A stretch of DNA of 64,000 bases from NCBI GenBank assembly GCA_963921425.1, contig OY992838.1, forward strand, positions 992,001 through 1,056,000, in the 5' to 3' direction. Position numbers and translations under genes: made by a program. This DNA is from Dryas octopetala. Its lineage: Eukaryota > Streptophyta > Magnoliopsida > Rosales > Rosaceae. The notes below the pieces were generated by a model, which was not told where the DNA came from, did not search any database, and was given only the letters and a program-made list of their open reading frames with translations. Of this stretch, positions 24,940 to 37,500 are shown piece by piece. The number at the start of each line of letters is the position of its first letter. Within the stretch, counting starts at the first letter, position 1.

Positions 24940-26282
24940 ATGTCTTCAACGTTCAGCGGCGATGAAACGGCACCGTTCTTTGGGTTCCTTGGCGCTGCTG
25001 CTGCACTCGTCTTCTCCTGTACGTTCTGGTTCAGATCTAGGGTTTGGTTTGGTTGATGTGGATGTAGGGATTTGATCGTGTGCGCGGTTTTTGTTTGACA
25101 GGTATGGGAGCTGCATACGGAACGGCTAAGAGCGGAGTAGGAGTGGCGTCGATGGGAGTGATGAGGCCGGAGCTGGTGATGAAGTCGATCGTGCCGGTGG
25201 TTATGGCTGGAGTGTTGGGTATCTACGGTCTCATCATCGCCGTCATCATCAGTACGGGTATCAACCCTAAGGCCAAATCCTATTACCTCTTTGATGGATA
25301 CGCGCATCTGTCCTCTGGTCTCGCTTGTGGCCTTGCTGGGCTCTCTGCTGGTATGGCTATTGGCATTGTCGGTGATGCTGGTGTCAGGTATATCTCGCTA
25401 GCTCAGAACATTAGCGCATATAATCTCCTTGTTAATCTCCTTGTTAATCTGTTTTTTAATGGTTTGAGAGTCTTGGTATTGGTTGAGGATGTTTTTATTT
25501 GATTTGCATTTTTAATAGTTCACTGTATAAAGTTGGAAAATATACCTTTTTTCGTGCAATTATTCTCCTAAATATATGATAAAATCATAAAAGCGCTAAT
25601 ATTGACTACATCCTGAAATTTGTTTAAATTGGGTTCTTGCAGTGGAGTGTCGTTTATTTTGTTTTGTTTGTATTGCTTTTGATGATAGCAATTTGTTGGT
25701 GATATGCCTGATCAAAGACTTATTTTTTGAACTTAAATTTTGGGATTAATAGTGAATGGAAACACAGTAAACCAAAACTTCAAATTTGGAATTTGATGTT
25801 AGTGAAATAGTGATAAAACAATGGATTGAAGTCGTACTATTTAATTATAATGAGCTGATTTTGAATGGGGTTGTGTTTTTAAGTATTCACATGATATTTT
25901 TTCTATTTAGCTTAGGATGCATCTAAACTGTATTCTTATGCAAAAAGCACCGAACTATATTTTCATAATTTACAAGTAAATGGTACTCTTGCCGTGGTTC
26001 TTGCCTTTCGTAACAGTCGAATTTTCCGCTGGAGAATGCTTTGGCAAGCAATGTGAAAATTATCCGGAATTGCTTAATTTAGCATGTGATAGAGTTGTAC
26101 ATTTATCTTTGTATAAAGTAACTACTGAATGTATATTTGTACAATGCAGAGCCAATGCCCAACAGCCCAAGCTTTTTGTTGGGATGATCCTCATCCTCAT
26201 TTTTGCTGAAGCACTTGCTCTGTATGGTCTCATTGTCGGCATCATTCTCTCATCTCGAGCGGGCCAGTCAAGAGCTGACTAA
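24940..26282 (+). CDS. VHA-c: V-type proton ATPase 16 kDa proteolipid subunit c
   Basis: Three exons, 24940-25018, 25102-25387 and 26150-26282 (498 nt, 165 aa), encode the c subunit of the membrane V0 rotor that carries protons into the vacuole and endomembrane lumen. Four hydrophobic helices span nearly the whole protein. The family phrases [58 protein letters not shown] and [24 protein letters not shown] are intact, and the proton-carrying glutamate is Glu142 in helix 4. Length and intron positions are ordinary for the plant family, and the protein is so conserved that isoform numbering is not possible. An AATAAA lies at 26452-26457. The first intron begins one base into a cysteine codon, and the reading continues as CMGAAYG. 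Confidence 0.97.
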
Positions 26283-27145
26283 AAGGTGTGTCGGGTGGTT
26301 TTGTGGATTGCTGCTATTCATCAAGAACTACTTTAATGTTTTGGAAGTGTACTACAGACTCTTGTTTGGTGTGATCAATGGTCTATCAGATGGATTGGTA
26401 GTGTTATGTGCCAATGGTAGAGAATAGAAGTAGCAATTAGTTTTACCTCAGAATAAATGAGTCGTGTTTCATTAGTCCATTCTGTATGAGTATTTAAATT
26501 AACATTAATTTGTTCAAAATTATAGTCTGTATCATTGGGTTTGTTTTATTTTTCCTCTGGATTTGCTGGCTGGCCCATATACGGACAGTTTGTACAACTG
26601 CTATATCTGTATTTACTGTTAAATTTCTATTTTTCTATCTTCCATTGAATATTTTGAGTTTAGTGCGACAAACAGTTGAGATAGGTCCAGAAATCCATTG
26701 AAATAGCTATTTTCTCGACAACGAATCTCTATATGCATGAATTAGTAGGCAAAATTAGCCATGTAAGGCAAGTCTGGCCTAGTAAACGTGAAGTACTTAA
26801 GTGCCCCAACAATGCTACGATAATGAATGACTATGCTGTGTAAGTTAAAATTTTTTGCATTTTAGTACCAAAAAAAAATTGATGTTAATTTAAGTTAATT
26901 ACCGATAAGTCCCCTCAGAACAACCACACTAGAAATAAAAATTCACACTTGACGTATGATACGATATGAGAAATTTTTATTTTCGTTTCTTTAAGAAGGA
27001 TCGATGGTCTAGGAGACTAGGACGCTCGATTTGGTATTTGTAAACTCAATCCAGATCTGTAATAGTTATCAACCAATAAAATATATTTAGATTTTAAATA
27101 AATAAGGTTTCCAAGAATTGCAAACAAAAAATTAAGGTACTACTA

Positions 27146-27205
27146 AGAAACGAAAATGAAAATGAAAGAGAAACGAAAATGAAAATGAAAGAGAAACGAG
27201 AGAGA
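27146..27205. repeat. Purine-only tandem repeat, 23-bp unit
   Basis: AAACGAAAATGAAAATGAAA plus GAG is repeated twice almost exactly and followed by a partial GA-rich copy. Confidence 0.75.
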
Positions 27206-28236
27206 AAGAAACTGAGAGAAAATAGACTTCCTGTGGTTTTCTTGATTGAATGATACAGTAACAGGATAAGCTATATATGGCCTCAACTTGGCAATCAACT
27301 AAACCAGACTTAACAAACATATTTGGCATCACAAACTAATCTAACAGAAATACACGTGACTAATCAAATGAACCTGTTGACTCAGCATATCTGAATCAGC
27401 ATACACAGCTAACAAAAAGGGAAAAGAAATATTCCTCCCACACTTAGAAATGATGAAGTAATTTACAAAATCTTAGGGGCCGTAGCATGAGCAATGACGA
27501 GTAGCTTGGCCCATAAGCATGTGTTTTTTTCTTGGTCAAAGCTCATACGCATTTGTGTCTGGACGCTATATCCCTTATTGTAGGTAGAGAAGAAAATATG
27601 TTTGGACTTGGAAATTGGAATTCTTGTCCAATGTTTGAATAGATCCACAATTTTATTCACTCAATTTTCATTTTTTACCCTACTTACTAAAACAGATGAT
27701 TAGAATTAAGTGTGACTATTAATCAGATAAAGGAATTTGAATTTGAAACATTTCTAATATTATAGAGAAAATTTTCTAACATTGTAAACAAAAATACAAG
27801 TACACTAATAGACAATTGTTGATTAAAAAAAAAAACCAATAACTAGTTGATTCATTGGACCCACTAGAACAACTTTTTAATGATAATTTGGAGGTACATT
27901 TTATTTCCCAAAAAAAAAAAAGAAGAGATAAATGTCATTTGCTCCTTACACTATTGTTCATTTTTTCAATTGTGGTAATTTTGTGAATTGCTCGCTTTTC
28001 ATCCAAAGTTTTGTTTACATAAAATCAAATTTTCATCACAAAAAGTTTTTATTGATGGAAAAATAGTAGTCACATGGCTATCACTTGAATTATCTCAATT
28101 GACAAAATTGAAAAAATTAAATATCTTAATTTTCTAAATTAGAAATCTAGAGAACAAACTTATACAAGTACAATAATTCAAAAAACAAAATGACATTTAT
28201 GAAAAAAAAAAAAAAAGATTCCACGGTAAGGACTAG

Positions 28237-28699
28237 GATCCTCTGCCAGGCAAAGTATACCAGACTATGTGCCTGACTTTTGATCTCAGTCCTTTAATAA
28301 TATTGTATGGCTGAAATCTTACCACATTTCTAAACTACTTCTTTTCTATTAAATAATATTAAAAAAATTAAAAATAAGAAAAACAAAAAAGCATCAGCCC
28401 AACTCATCCCACCGCACCACCTCGGGCTCTCCAACCACCCTCCCCAGTACGGCAGTCCACATATCATGATGGTGTAGGCGGTGTTGCAAGCAGAGTCCCA
28501 AGGTCCAACCCAAGGCGGTGGTGCAGCGGCAGCCGGCTAAGGCCGTTTCTGTTTATCATATTTTTTATTTTTTTAATATTATTTAATAAAAAAGAAGTAG
28601 TTTAGAAATGTAGCAAGATCTCAGCCACACAAGGGCTTGAGATCAAAAGTCAGGCACATAGTGTGGACCGTGTGGTATTCTTTGCCTGGCAGAGGATCT
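28237..28699. mobile_element. Long-TIR MITE/foldback element with GC-rich core, about 463 bp
   Basis: The first ~150 bases (starting GGATCCTCTGCCAGGCAAAG) are an inverted copy of the last ~150 (reverse complement starting AGATCCTCTGCCAGGCAAAG). The match runs through CTATGTGCCTGACTTTTGAT and an AT-rich inner arm, TTAAATAATATTAAAAAAAT. The ~150-base centre (28393-28545) is strikingly GC-rich compared with the arms and neighbourhood. No transposase is encoded. I could not identify a clean target duplication, so the superfamily is unassigned; long TIRs with a foreign-looking core would suit a Mutator-like element. Confidence 0.75.
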
Positions 28700-28972
28700 A
28701 GGTCAGGTCCCGTTGGTACTTAGTAGATGTTCTCGGTTCTCATTTACTAATTGGTTTGTGTTTCCTACTGGGTTCTCTCTCGATCTACGTCATTGCCAAC
28801 GTCTTAATTTGAGTGATGGTCACACCACGGAAGGAACGATTCACATTTTCACACGTGGCCTTTGGTCGCCTTCGAAGTAATTGCAACCGTTGGTGGTGAA
28901 AAGAGCGCGCAGAGAAAGCGTCATCTATAAATTAGTAGCGCGTGTCGGTTATTGCTAACAACACGAAAGCGT

Positions 28973-31900
28973 ATGAACCTGCGTCGAATTTCGTCGAGAA
29001 TGGCCGAAGAAATCAGCAGGTCCGCCGATCTTGGATCCTCCGCCGCCGCTGTTGCTGCTGCTACTTCGCCAAAATCAAAATCGAAATTCTTGTGGCCCTC
29101 TGTCCTCCGTTGGATCCCCACCTCCACCGATCAAATCATTGCCGCCGAGAAGCGTCTCCTTTCTCTAGTCAAGTAATCACCTTTCTCTATCTTGTCGCAA
29201 AATTGTTAATTGGTTGAATAAGTACTGAAATGGAAACCAGGGATTTTGTTGCCGTTAGTATGACAGTTTTGAAATTTTAATTTTTCCGGAGTTTCTAAAT
29301 TTCATTCGTAAGTTGAAGTGGCCCAACTTCTCACATTTCCTATGAATTTTGTTTGATCGCACCCTGACGTTTCACTTTCTTCAATTTATTGGATGGTTTG
29401 AAAGGTTGAATTTTGAGAAATGATGCAAATTGCTCGAATTTTGCAGGACTCCTTATGTTCAAGAGCGGGTGAATATAGGATCTGGCCCGCCGGGGTCCAA
29501 AATCAAGTGGTTTCGATCCGCAAGCAATGAGGATAGGTTCATCAACACGGTTTCGTTTGACAGCAATGGTGATGCTCCTACTCTTGTTATGGTTCACGGA
29601 TATGGTGCTTCTCAAGGTTTCTTCTATAGAAATTTTGATGCCCTTGCCAAGAAGTTCAGGGTCATAGCCATTGATCAACTAGGGTGAGCAATATTTTCAA
29701 TCTCTTGCAGTGTTGTTCTCAACTTTGGCTCGCTTTAAGTTCATTCCGTAATGTGCAGCCAACCTTAAATGCATTGAAGTTATCTTTTGGTTTCTTTCCC
29801 TTTCTTACAGCTGATGTTGAAAACTGCATAATACGCATAAGTTTCTTGTTATACTTTGTGAAATAATTTGTGACTTTTGTTCTTTTAAAGGTAGATACTG
29901 CCTTTTGGGGTCTGTTATTTATGAGAAACGTTTTGTGCTCAAGTTCTTTGTTTAATCTTCTATGCAGTTGGGGTGGATCAAGCAGGCCTGATTTTACATG
30001 CAAAAGCACTGAAGGTGATTTTACGCTGTCATTGAATATTAATATTTACACCATAAATGTGGATATTACTTTTTTTTTCAATAAATGTCCATATTACTTA
30101 TTGTGCCAATTGTCTATGGTTCATTTTTGTAGTTGATATGTAAGTATGGAGAATGTAATTTACTAGAGTAACAATAAATTATAGGGAGACTTCCATTTAG
30201 GTTCTTTAATTCTACAACAATTTACTGACTTTACCTTATGGCTTTTAAAATTCTAACTAAAGTCCAATAATAATGTAATCATTTCATGTTACATAATATT
30301 GGTCTATTAGTTTTTATTTTTTTCACACATACCAGGCTCCGAGCGCTCGTCGGTCATTTTCAAGTGTTCGGTAGTATATTTTTACTTCTTCCTCAAGCCC
30401 TAGTTTGACGGAGTTAAAACCTAACATGCAGCCTCCACAAACCTCCTTTTATACTCTAGGAAGGTATGAAGTGAACCGGTACCTTATACCCTAAAAAAAA
30501 AAAATAATAATAATGACATTTCTTTGACAAGACAATGGTCAAAGGGCTTTATTTAGAAAAAATAAGGTTAATTTTACCTAAATTGTTAGAAGGACTAAAC
30601 TTTAATTTTACCATAAGGTTTTACTTAAATTTTACCTAAATTCTTTGACAAGCCATAAAATTTTTGTCCAAATAAGAAATGTTAGAAGGACTAAACTCTA
30701 ATTTTACCTAAATTGTCCTTTAATTTTACAATTTACTAACTAAAGCCTTATGGCTTTTAAAATTCTTACTAAAATCCAATAATATTGTAACCATTCCATG
30801 TTAAATAATATTGCAATTGGTAATGCAGAAACTGAGGCATGGTTCATTGATTCCTTGGAGGAATGGCGAAAAGCCAAAAACCTCAGCCACTTTGTATTAC
30901 TTGGGCATTCATTTGGTGGGTATGTTGCAGCTAAGTATGCACTGAAGGTATATCTTATTCCATATTGATCATTGAATCTAAGCATGACGATGGCATTATC
31001 TGTATTTGTGATCTCGATCTTATTTATGTAATAGTATCCGGAGCACATTAAGCATTTAATTTTAGTGGGATCTGCTGGGTTCTCATCAGAGTCAGATGCA
31101 AAGGCTGAGCGGATTATGCAGTTTAAATCCACATGGAAAGGAGCAATTTTTAACCATTTGTGGGAGTCTAATTTTACTCCCCAGAAGCTAGTCAGGTAGA
31201 TATATATTTTTACTCTCCTTCACCCTTACTTTTAATCCAACTTGCAAAATGATATTATGCATGGTCCATATTTACATTTCAATAATTGAAGTTATCCTTT
31301 TCATGCGTAGTCTCTGGTTATGGATGCCGCATTCTGTTTAGGTTTCTGAGCTGGTATTTGCACACTGAGAACATTTACCTGCACATGATGCAAGCATTAC
31401 TTGTGCAGTTTCCCCTGTGCATAAAGACATATATCCACAACCATGCACAAACAGAAAATGTTAAGGGTGTAGTTGACATTTCTATATCAAAATTTGCAAA
31501 GAGAGTTATCTTTATTATAGTGAAGATGAAGGTGATTTATAAATTTAAAAAATTGGAAAACTTCTCTATGTTTCTGGTGTCATGCTGATGCACACTTCAT
31601 TTTATGTTTGGTCGATAAGGTTTTAAGGTCTTTGAATCCTTTACCATTATATGTCTTAGAGAGCAATTAATTTTCCTCATTCACACTATGCCTTTGGGGC
31701 CATTGGTGCAGGTTGGAATCTGTTCCTTCCAAAAGATTAGGGATGAAACAGAGAAAGAGGTGGTTCATATTATATAAGTTCTTAGATCTTATTTTTTTAA
31801 CTATTTTTGCAGAGGGTTAGGGCCTTTGGGTCCAAATCTTGTTCGGACTTACACCAATGCTAGATTTCGCGCTTATTCAGAAGAGGCCACACTAACTGAA

Positions 31901-32718
31901 CAGGAATCCCGACTGTTAACAGGTTGCTTAAGATCAAGTTGTTTGTGTATAGCACATTCATATCCTACTTTTAATATATCTGATGGTTTTCTTTTTCAAT
32001 TGAAGATTATGTGTATCACACTTTAGCAGCCAAAGCTAGTGGAGAGCTCTGCTTAAAATATATATTTTCTTTTGGAGCGTTTGCTCGGATGCCCCTTCTT
32101 AACAGGTTTGATAATCCTACTTTACACTTTTGTGTTAAATAAAATTGATTTGGTTAAGTTGCAATGTTAAGGAGACTTCCTTGGTTAGTCCTTGTGAGTT
32201 TATCAGAGCCCATGTTGTACCAAATAATTGAACTGTTTGAGATGGTACATGGGTTTATTGCAGGCAGAAGGGAATTAAAGTCTGGATCAAAATGTCAACT
32301 GTTAAAACCCTGAGTCGAATCAGATTTATATTACATTCCAATAAAATGTAGTGGAAACTAAGAAACTTATTGTCTTACAAACCTTTCCTAGAACATGATG
32401 AACATCAATTATGTTTTTTTTTTCTTTTCTTTTGAGCCAATTTCAGATACGATGTTGTTGAACAAAACCTTAAACAGCCATGCATTTAACTACCTCTGAA
32501 GTAAAAAACTTTGGGCTTTTTTTGGGTCCATCTTCAACTCAGAAGAGCTGCAAGTTCGTGAACTGATTACATGTAGCGCTCTTTTTTATACAGTGCATCA
32601 GAGTGGAAAGTGCCGACTACTTTTATTTATGGCTATCAAGACTGGATGAACTACCAAGGGGCTCAAGAAGCTTGCAAGCAAATGAAGGTCCCATGTGAGA
32701 TAGTCAGGGTTCCTGAGG

Positions 32719-32759
<41 letters not shown>

Positions 32760-32936
32760 CATATGATCCATTGGTTTTGATAAATAAAATTTTCTGATAA
32801 ATAATTGCAGGGCGGGCATTTTGTATTCATAGACAACCCCAACGGTTTCCTTAAAGCTGTTCTTTATGCTTGCCGTAGATTACTTTCACCTGACCCTGAC
32901 AGTGAATCCTTTCCTGAAGGTTTGACATCTGCCTGA
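28973..32936 (+). CDS. CGI58: CGI-58/ABHD5 homologue, alpha/beta hydrolase (1-acylglycerol-3-phosphate O-acyltransferase)
   Basis: Nine exons: 28973-29172, 29447-29683, 29968-30014, 30829-30947, 31035-31195, 31813-31922, 32006-32105, 32594-32717 and 32811-32936 (1224 nt, 407 aa). The product matches Arabidopsis At4g24160 throughout. That protein has lysophosphatidic acid acyltransferase, phospholipase and lipase activities, and its loss leads to lipid droplets in leaves. The hydrolase fold is seen in LVMVHGYGASQG (oxyanion strand), the nucleophile elbow GHSFGG with Ser189, and a late HX4D motif, GGHFVFID (His369, Asp374), which the family uses for acyl transfer. Unlike mammalian CGI-58, the plant protein keeps the nucleophile serine, and so does this one. 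The start MNLRRIS matches the family. Intron 3 carries an internal duplication, and intron 8 a (CT)n run. Confidence 0.94.
30218..30813. repeat. Intronic direct duplication in CGI58 intron 3
   Basis: About 85 bases at 30218-30302 and 30728-30813 are diverged direct copies, both containing CCTTATGGCTTTTAAAATTC. Between them lie two copies of a GTTAGAAGGACTAAAC phrase (near 30587 and 30680). The intron therefore grew by repeat duplication or insertion. Confidence 0.65.
32722..32756. repeat. (CT)n microsatellite in CGI58 intron 8
   Basis: Uninterrupted CT run just downstream of the exon 8 donor. Confidence 0.9.
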
Positions 32937-34525
32937 AAAGAATATGTAGTCGTTTTCTCCTTTCCTTTGTACATACTAAACAGTCACATTTTAAAATGGG
33001 CAAATTCATCGTTTCATTCTTTGATAGTGTATCTGTGATACTCTTGTATGCATAAATACCTACAGGTAGAGTAGGTCTGTACATTGCTATAGGAAAAACG
33101 AGGCAGGTTTACTCTACCACCATTTTTATAAGAACAAACTTCTGCACATGTGGTGTTTGATTTAGCCATACTCATTTGTTGTATTATACAATCGTGATTT
33201 CGTAATAGAAGGCATTTTGTAAATGAGGGACTGCTACTAAATGATAACTGAGGTGCCATGAGAGCATGTGTTTGCTAGGTGACATACTGACATTGATATA
33301 GAGGTAATACGAAATGGGGTCCTCAGTTATCTGTGGTGGTCTGTATTCTGGATTTGAGATATTGAGCTGGTGTGATTTAAAGATGAAACTTACTTAGTCT
33401 CAACTCTCAAGTCGGGTTTCATTCATTCCCCTTAACTCGAATTGGTCCGTGATTTTACAGTTGATACGAGCCTGTGACTATATCTTTTGTACCAGCTTTT
33501 GGTTTTTTTGTTTTTTATAGTATCAGCTTTTATTACGGTAGATGAATGTATAAATAGACAGCAGCTTTGTGTGTGAGTAGTAGTTCCCAATTCCCATAAA
33601 ACCACTGTGGGTCAGCACCCGACCCAATGCAGATGTCAATCAGAGGCCTGACGGGTAAGGCTGTCGTAGGGGGCTGAGTTATGAAATGAAAGCGAGAATG
33701 ACATGTCTTCATAGTTGAATGGTAGTATATACTACTATATACTGTTGCTTCTGTTCATTTTCATGACCCGATTAAATGCGGTGTCTGGTCTCATTTCTTA
33801 TTTTATTGGGCAAATACTCAAATCACAAGGACTTTTCCAGTTTACTTTTCACACTCACAACTGTTCACTCATTCACGTACTCTGCAACATACTATTATCA
33901 TCTGTGATCTTTACTACTCTACTCAGTGATTCAGTCTGATGCAGTGGGACCCAGAAGCATACAATCTCCCGTGCCATCATATTATTGCTTCACAAGTCAC
34001 AATATATGAACATACCCTTCTTAAAGAAATAAAAAATAAAAAAATTCACATTAAGTGACAATCTGGCCAGTCAGGGACCACGTGCTGGTCAACACTTTGC
34101 TAATAAAATCCGACGTGCAAGGCCCAAAGAATATAAGGGGTCCGACACATCCACAGATCCTGACGCCCCCTCACCTTTTCCGATAAACGTCATATTAACG
34201 GCTACTTTTCCCACTCTTCCGAACACGCCACGTGGCTTATCCCGATTAAATATTATCTATTTGGCGGGAAATGAATAAAGAATAAACCCTTTTGAGTCCT
34301 CATAAGTCATAAGTCATAACTCATAAGTCACTGCCTCATGAGGAAGGTGGAAAACTTTTAGTTTAGCCATGGAGTGGTCCCTCGCCGCCGTCAGGTCAAA
34401 GTTATGTAGTTGAGCAAAAGTAGGAAAATGGAATAAACACCAACCAATCGTAGAAATTAGAACTCAATTAATCAAAAGCGTTAATGCGTCTTTTTTGTCA
34501 CAAAAGAAGAATAATAATAAAAAAA
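32937..34525. other. Convergent intergenic region
   Basis: It holds the 3' flanks of the CGI58 gene and of the oppositely oriented receptor kinase. G-box words (CCACGTG) occur near 34079 and 34228. Short tandem phrases of CATAAGTCATAA type occur at 34300-34330. No gene is supported. Confidence 0.5.
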
Positions 34526-37500
34526 TCAGGCTGGTGAAGGCAGTGAAGTTGGATCAGCCGACGATGGGATGTCAGGTCCGACCCGGCAACCTTCAAGCAT
34601 GAAAACGACGTCGGCTATGGATGGTCTATCAAGCGGTTCAGGAGCTGTGCAAAGAAGCCCCACTTTCACTCCAAGCAAGAACTCTTCCCACTCCGATGAC
34701 TCGGGGTCTAGCTCAAGTAGCCCAGGCTCGAGCAGCTCTGAAATTTGACCTCTCTGTAACTGCCCTTTGACCCATTTCACAATGTCTTCGTCTTGAGTGA
34801 ACATCACTGGCTTCCTCCCAGTTAATATCTCCAACAACACAATCCCAAAACTATACACATCGGCTTCTTTTGTTGCTTCCCCTGTTAATGCTGCTTCGGG
34901 TGAGACATAGCCTAAGGACCCAATTGGGGTAGAAGATGAGGAGGCTTCTGCTGGTGTGGCTATGGTTAATCGGTCTAGGCCAAATTCGGATAAATGGGCT
35001 TCGAAATCAGCGTCGAAAAGAACATTTTGCGGCTTCAAATCGCCGTGTACCATTGAGACAGAGTGCAGGAACGTCAACCCACGAGCAATGCCAAGTGCAA
35101 TGAGGTGACGCATTGGCCAATTTAGTACATGACCATCTTGGTGAGAGGCCTCTTGGAGTAATGTAGCTAAGTTTCCATTAGGCATGTAATCGTATACAAG
35201 AAGCCTCACATCAGGAGGACCTGCATAATAGCCTCGCAAAACTGTCAAGTTCCGATGCTTCACCTTGCCAAGCTCTTCGGCCTCTTTGCGAAAAGCCCCT
35301 TCATCAAGAAAACCATCGGGAAGGCGTCGAATTGAAAGCACCATTCCATCTTGGAATGAGGCCTTGAATACCAGTCCATATCTTCCCCTACTCAACACAT
35401 TTTCCTCATCGAATTGTCTCGTTGCTTCTAATGTCTCTGCATGCGTAATCCTGGTACTGAACATGACTAGTTTTGGCCCTCCATTTTCGCCACTTCCACG
35501 ACCCCTTTGAGATCCTCCTGAGCTTGCTCGAGCCGGGCTGCTGCGCTTCTTCTCTCCCCCAATTACCATTTCTCTAAGCCTCTTACGCCATCGCAAGAGG
35601 CTGTAGACATAGCTACAACAACACAGTGCTAGAAGGCAAGCTCCACCCACAGCCACACCAATTAACAAAATCAACTTGTTCCTTTTTCTCCTTCTCACAT
35701 CTGCACATTCTCTATTCAATGGTTTCCCACATAAATTCCGGTTCATTGCAAACACAGAAGGATCATTGAACTGAGAACTCAGTGGCTTTGGAATCTGGCC
35801 AGCAAGGATGTTGTTAGACAAATTCAAGTACTTCAAGTGAGGGATGAGAGAAATATTTGCAGGGATGGCTCCACTCAACCTGTTGGAGGAAAGATTTAAC
35901 ACTGTAAGGTTCAATAAATTGGGCAAAGAGTTTGGTATGTGGCTTGAAAGTTGATTCCCATCCAAAACCAGAGAAGTCAGAGAAGAGCATTTGTAAATCT
36001 CTTCTGGGATTTCACCTGTCAACTTATTATGACCCAAATCAAGCTCTTTCAAATGAGACAGGCCAGAGATAGAACCTGGAATTTTGCCCCCTAATTGATT
36101 AGAACGAAGCTCAAGCACTTGAAGATTCCCAATATCTCCAAGCTCTTGTGGGATTGTACCCGAAATACGATTTTCGGACAAAGACAGAACAATTAATGAC
36201 CCAAGAAATCCGTATGTGGCCGGAATATCACCAGTAAAGGCATTGGAAGAGAGGTTTAGATAAGCTAAACTAATCAAGCTACTAAAACCTTGAGAGACAT
36301 CCCCAGATAAGCGATTCTCTTGCAAAGCAACCACTTGTAAACTTGGCAACCCAAATATCTCAACCGGCAACTCCCCAAAAAGCTTTTGTTTACTCAAATC
36401 CAGTGTGGCAAGCTTCATCAAAGTTCCAATACTTGCAGGAACGCGGCCTGAAAACCCACAATTACTCAAATTCAAAACCTGCAAGCTCCTCAATTCTCCT
36501 ACATTTTGCAGAACCTCACCCGAAAACTTGTTATGACTCAGGTTTAGACTAGTCAAGTTGCTTAGTTGCATGAGCCCATCTGGAACTTTCCCGGTCAGAT
36601 TATTATTGCTCAAATTCAACGATTCGAGCTCCGAAAGTGTCCCCATGCTCGACGGAATGGTACCAAAGAACAAATTCCCACCCATAGATAACACCTTCAA
36701 GGTCCTCATTCCTCCCAAAAATGCAGGAATTTGACCCGAAAATCGGTTACCTTCAAAATCAAGAACCTGTAACAAACTACATTTCGCAATCTCACTAGGA
36801 ACTTCACCGCTCAGTGAATTATTTGCCACCCGAAATTCCTCTAACCGGAAAAGACTGCCGATTTCAGCAGGCAATGTACCTAAGAACAAGTTTCCAGAAA
36901 CATCTAGAAGCTTTATGGTTGTCACGTTTGTCAACCAAGCTGGGAACACGCCGTGAATCTGATTGCCTTGTAGGTCCAAAACCTCCAAAATACTCCAACA
37001 CCTTATTGTGTTTGGCGGCTCAGCGATGCTCGTGAGCGCATTGAATCCGAGCTCTACAATCCTCAGGGAAGGAGCATTGTTGCCATTGCACAGCACAGAC
37101 GTGGGGACCGACCCTGACAACTCGTTTCGTGACAGCGAAACCACCTGAAGCTTCGGCATCGCTCCGATCGTCGTCGGAACCAAACCTCTGAGCGCGTTGT
37201 CGTCGGCGCTCAAGTGTATGAGCGAGGAACAGTTGGAAATCGCCGAAGGCAGTGTACCGTGCAACCGGTTCGAGTCCAGCCATAGATACTCGAGCATCTG
37301 AAGCTCTCCGATGGTCGCCGGAACCCCGCCGGAGAACTGATTGAACGAAAAATTGATGAGCTGGAGCTGCGAGTTGACGGAGAAGTTCGCTGGAATCTCG
37401 CCGGCGAATGCGTTCGACGAAAGGTCGACGTACCGGAGGCTCGGCGAAATGTCGCCGGAAATTTTGCCGGAGAGGAAGTTGTGAGCGACATTGAGGATTT

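Larger units (their letters stand above)
26283..28972. other. Intergenic, AT-rich, with MITE-type element
   Basis: It contains the ATPase 3' UTR, a purine-rich tandem repeat at 27146-27205, an AT-rich stretch with poly-A runs and the long-TIR element at 28237-28699. The last 200 bases are the promoter and leader of the CGI-58 gene. No gene is supported. Confidence 0.55.

Noticed and set aside
25388-25502. Read-through of V-ATPase exon 2 into intron 2
   Set aside because: It replaces the fourth membrane helix and its proton-carrying glutamate with repetitive sequence; the GT donor at 25388 joins correctly to 26150.
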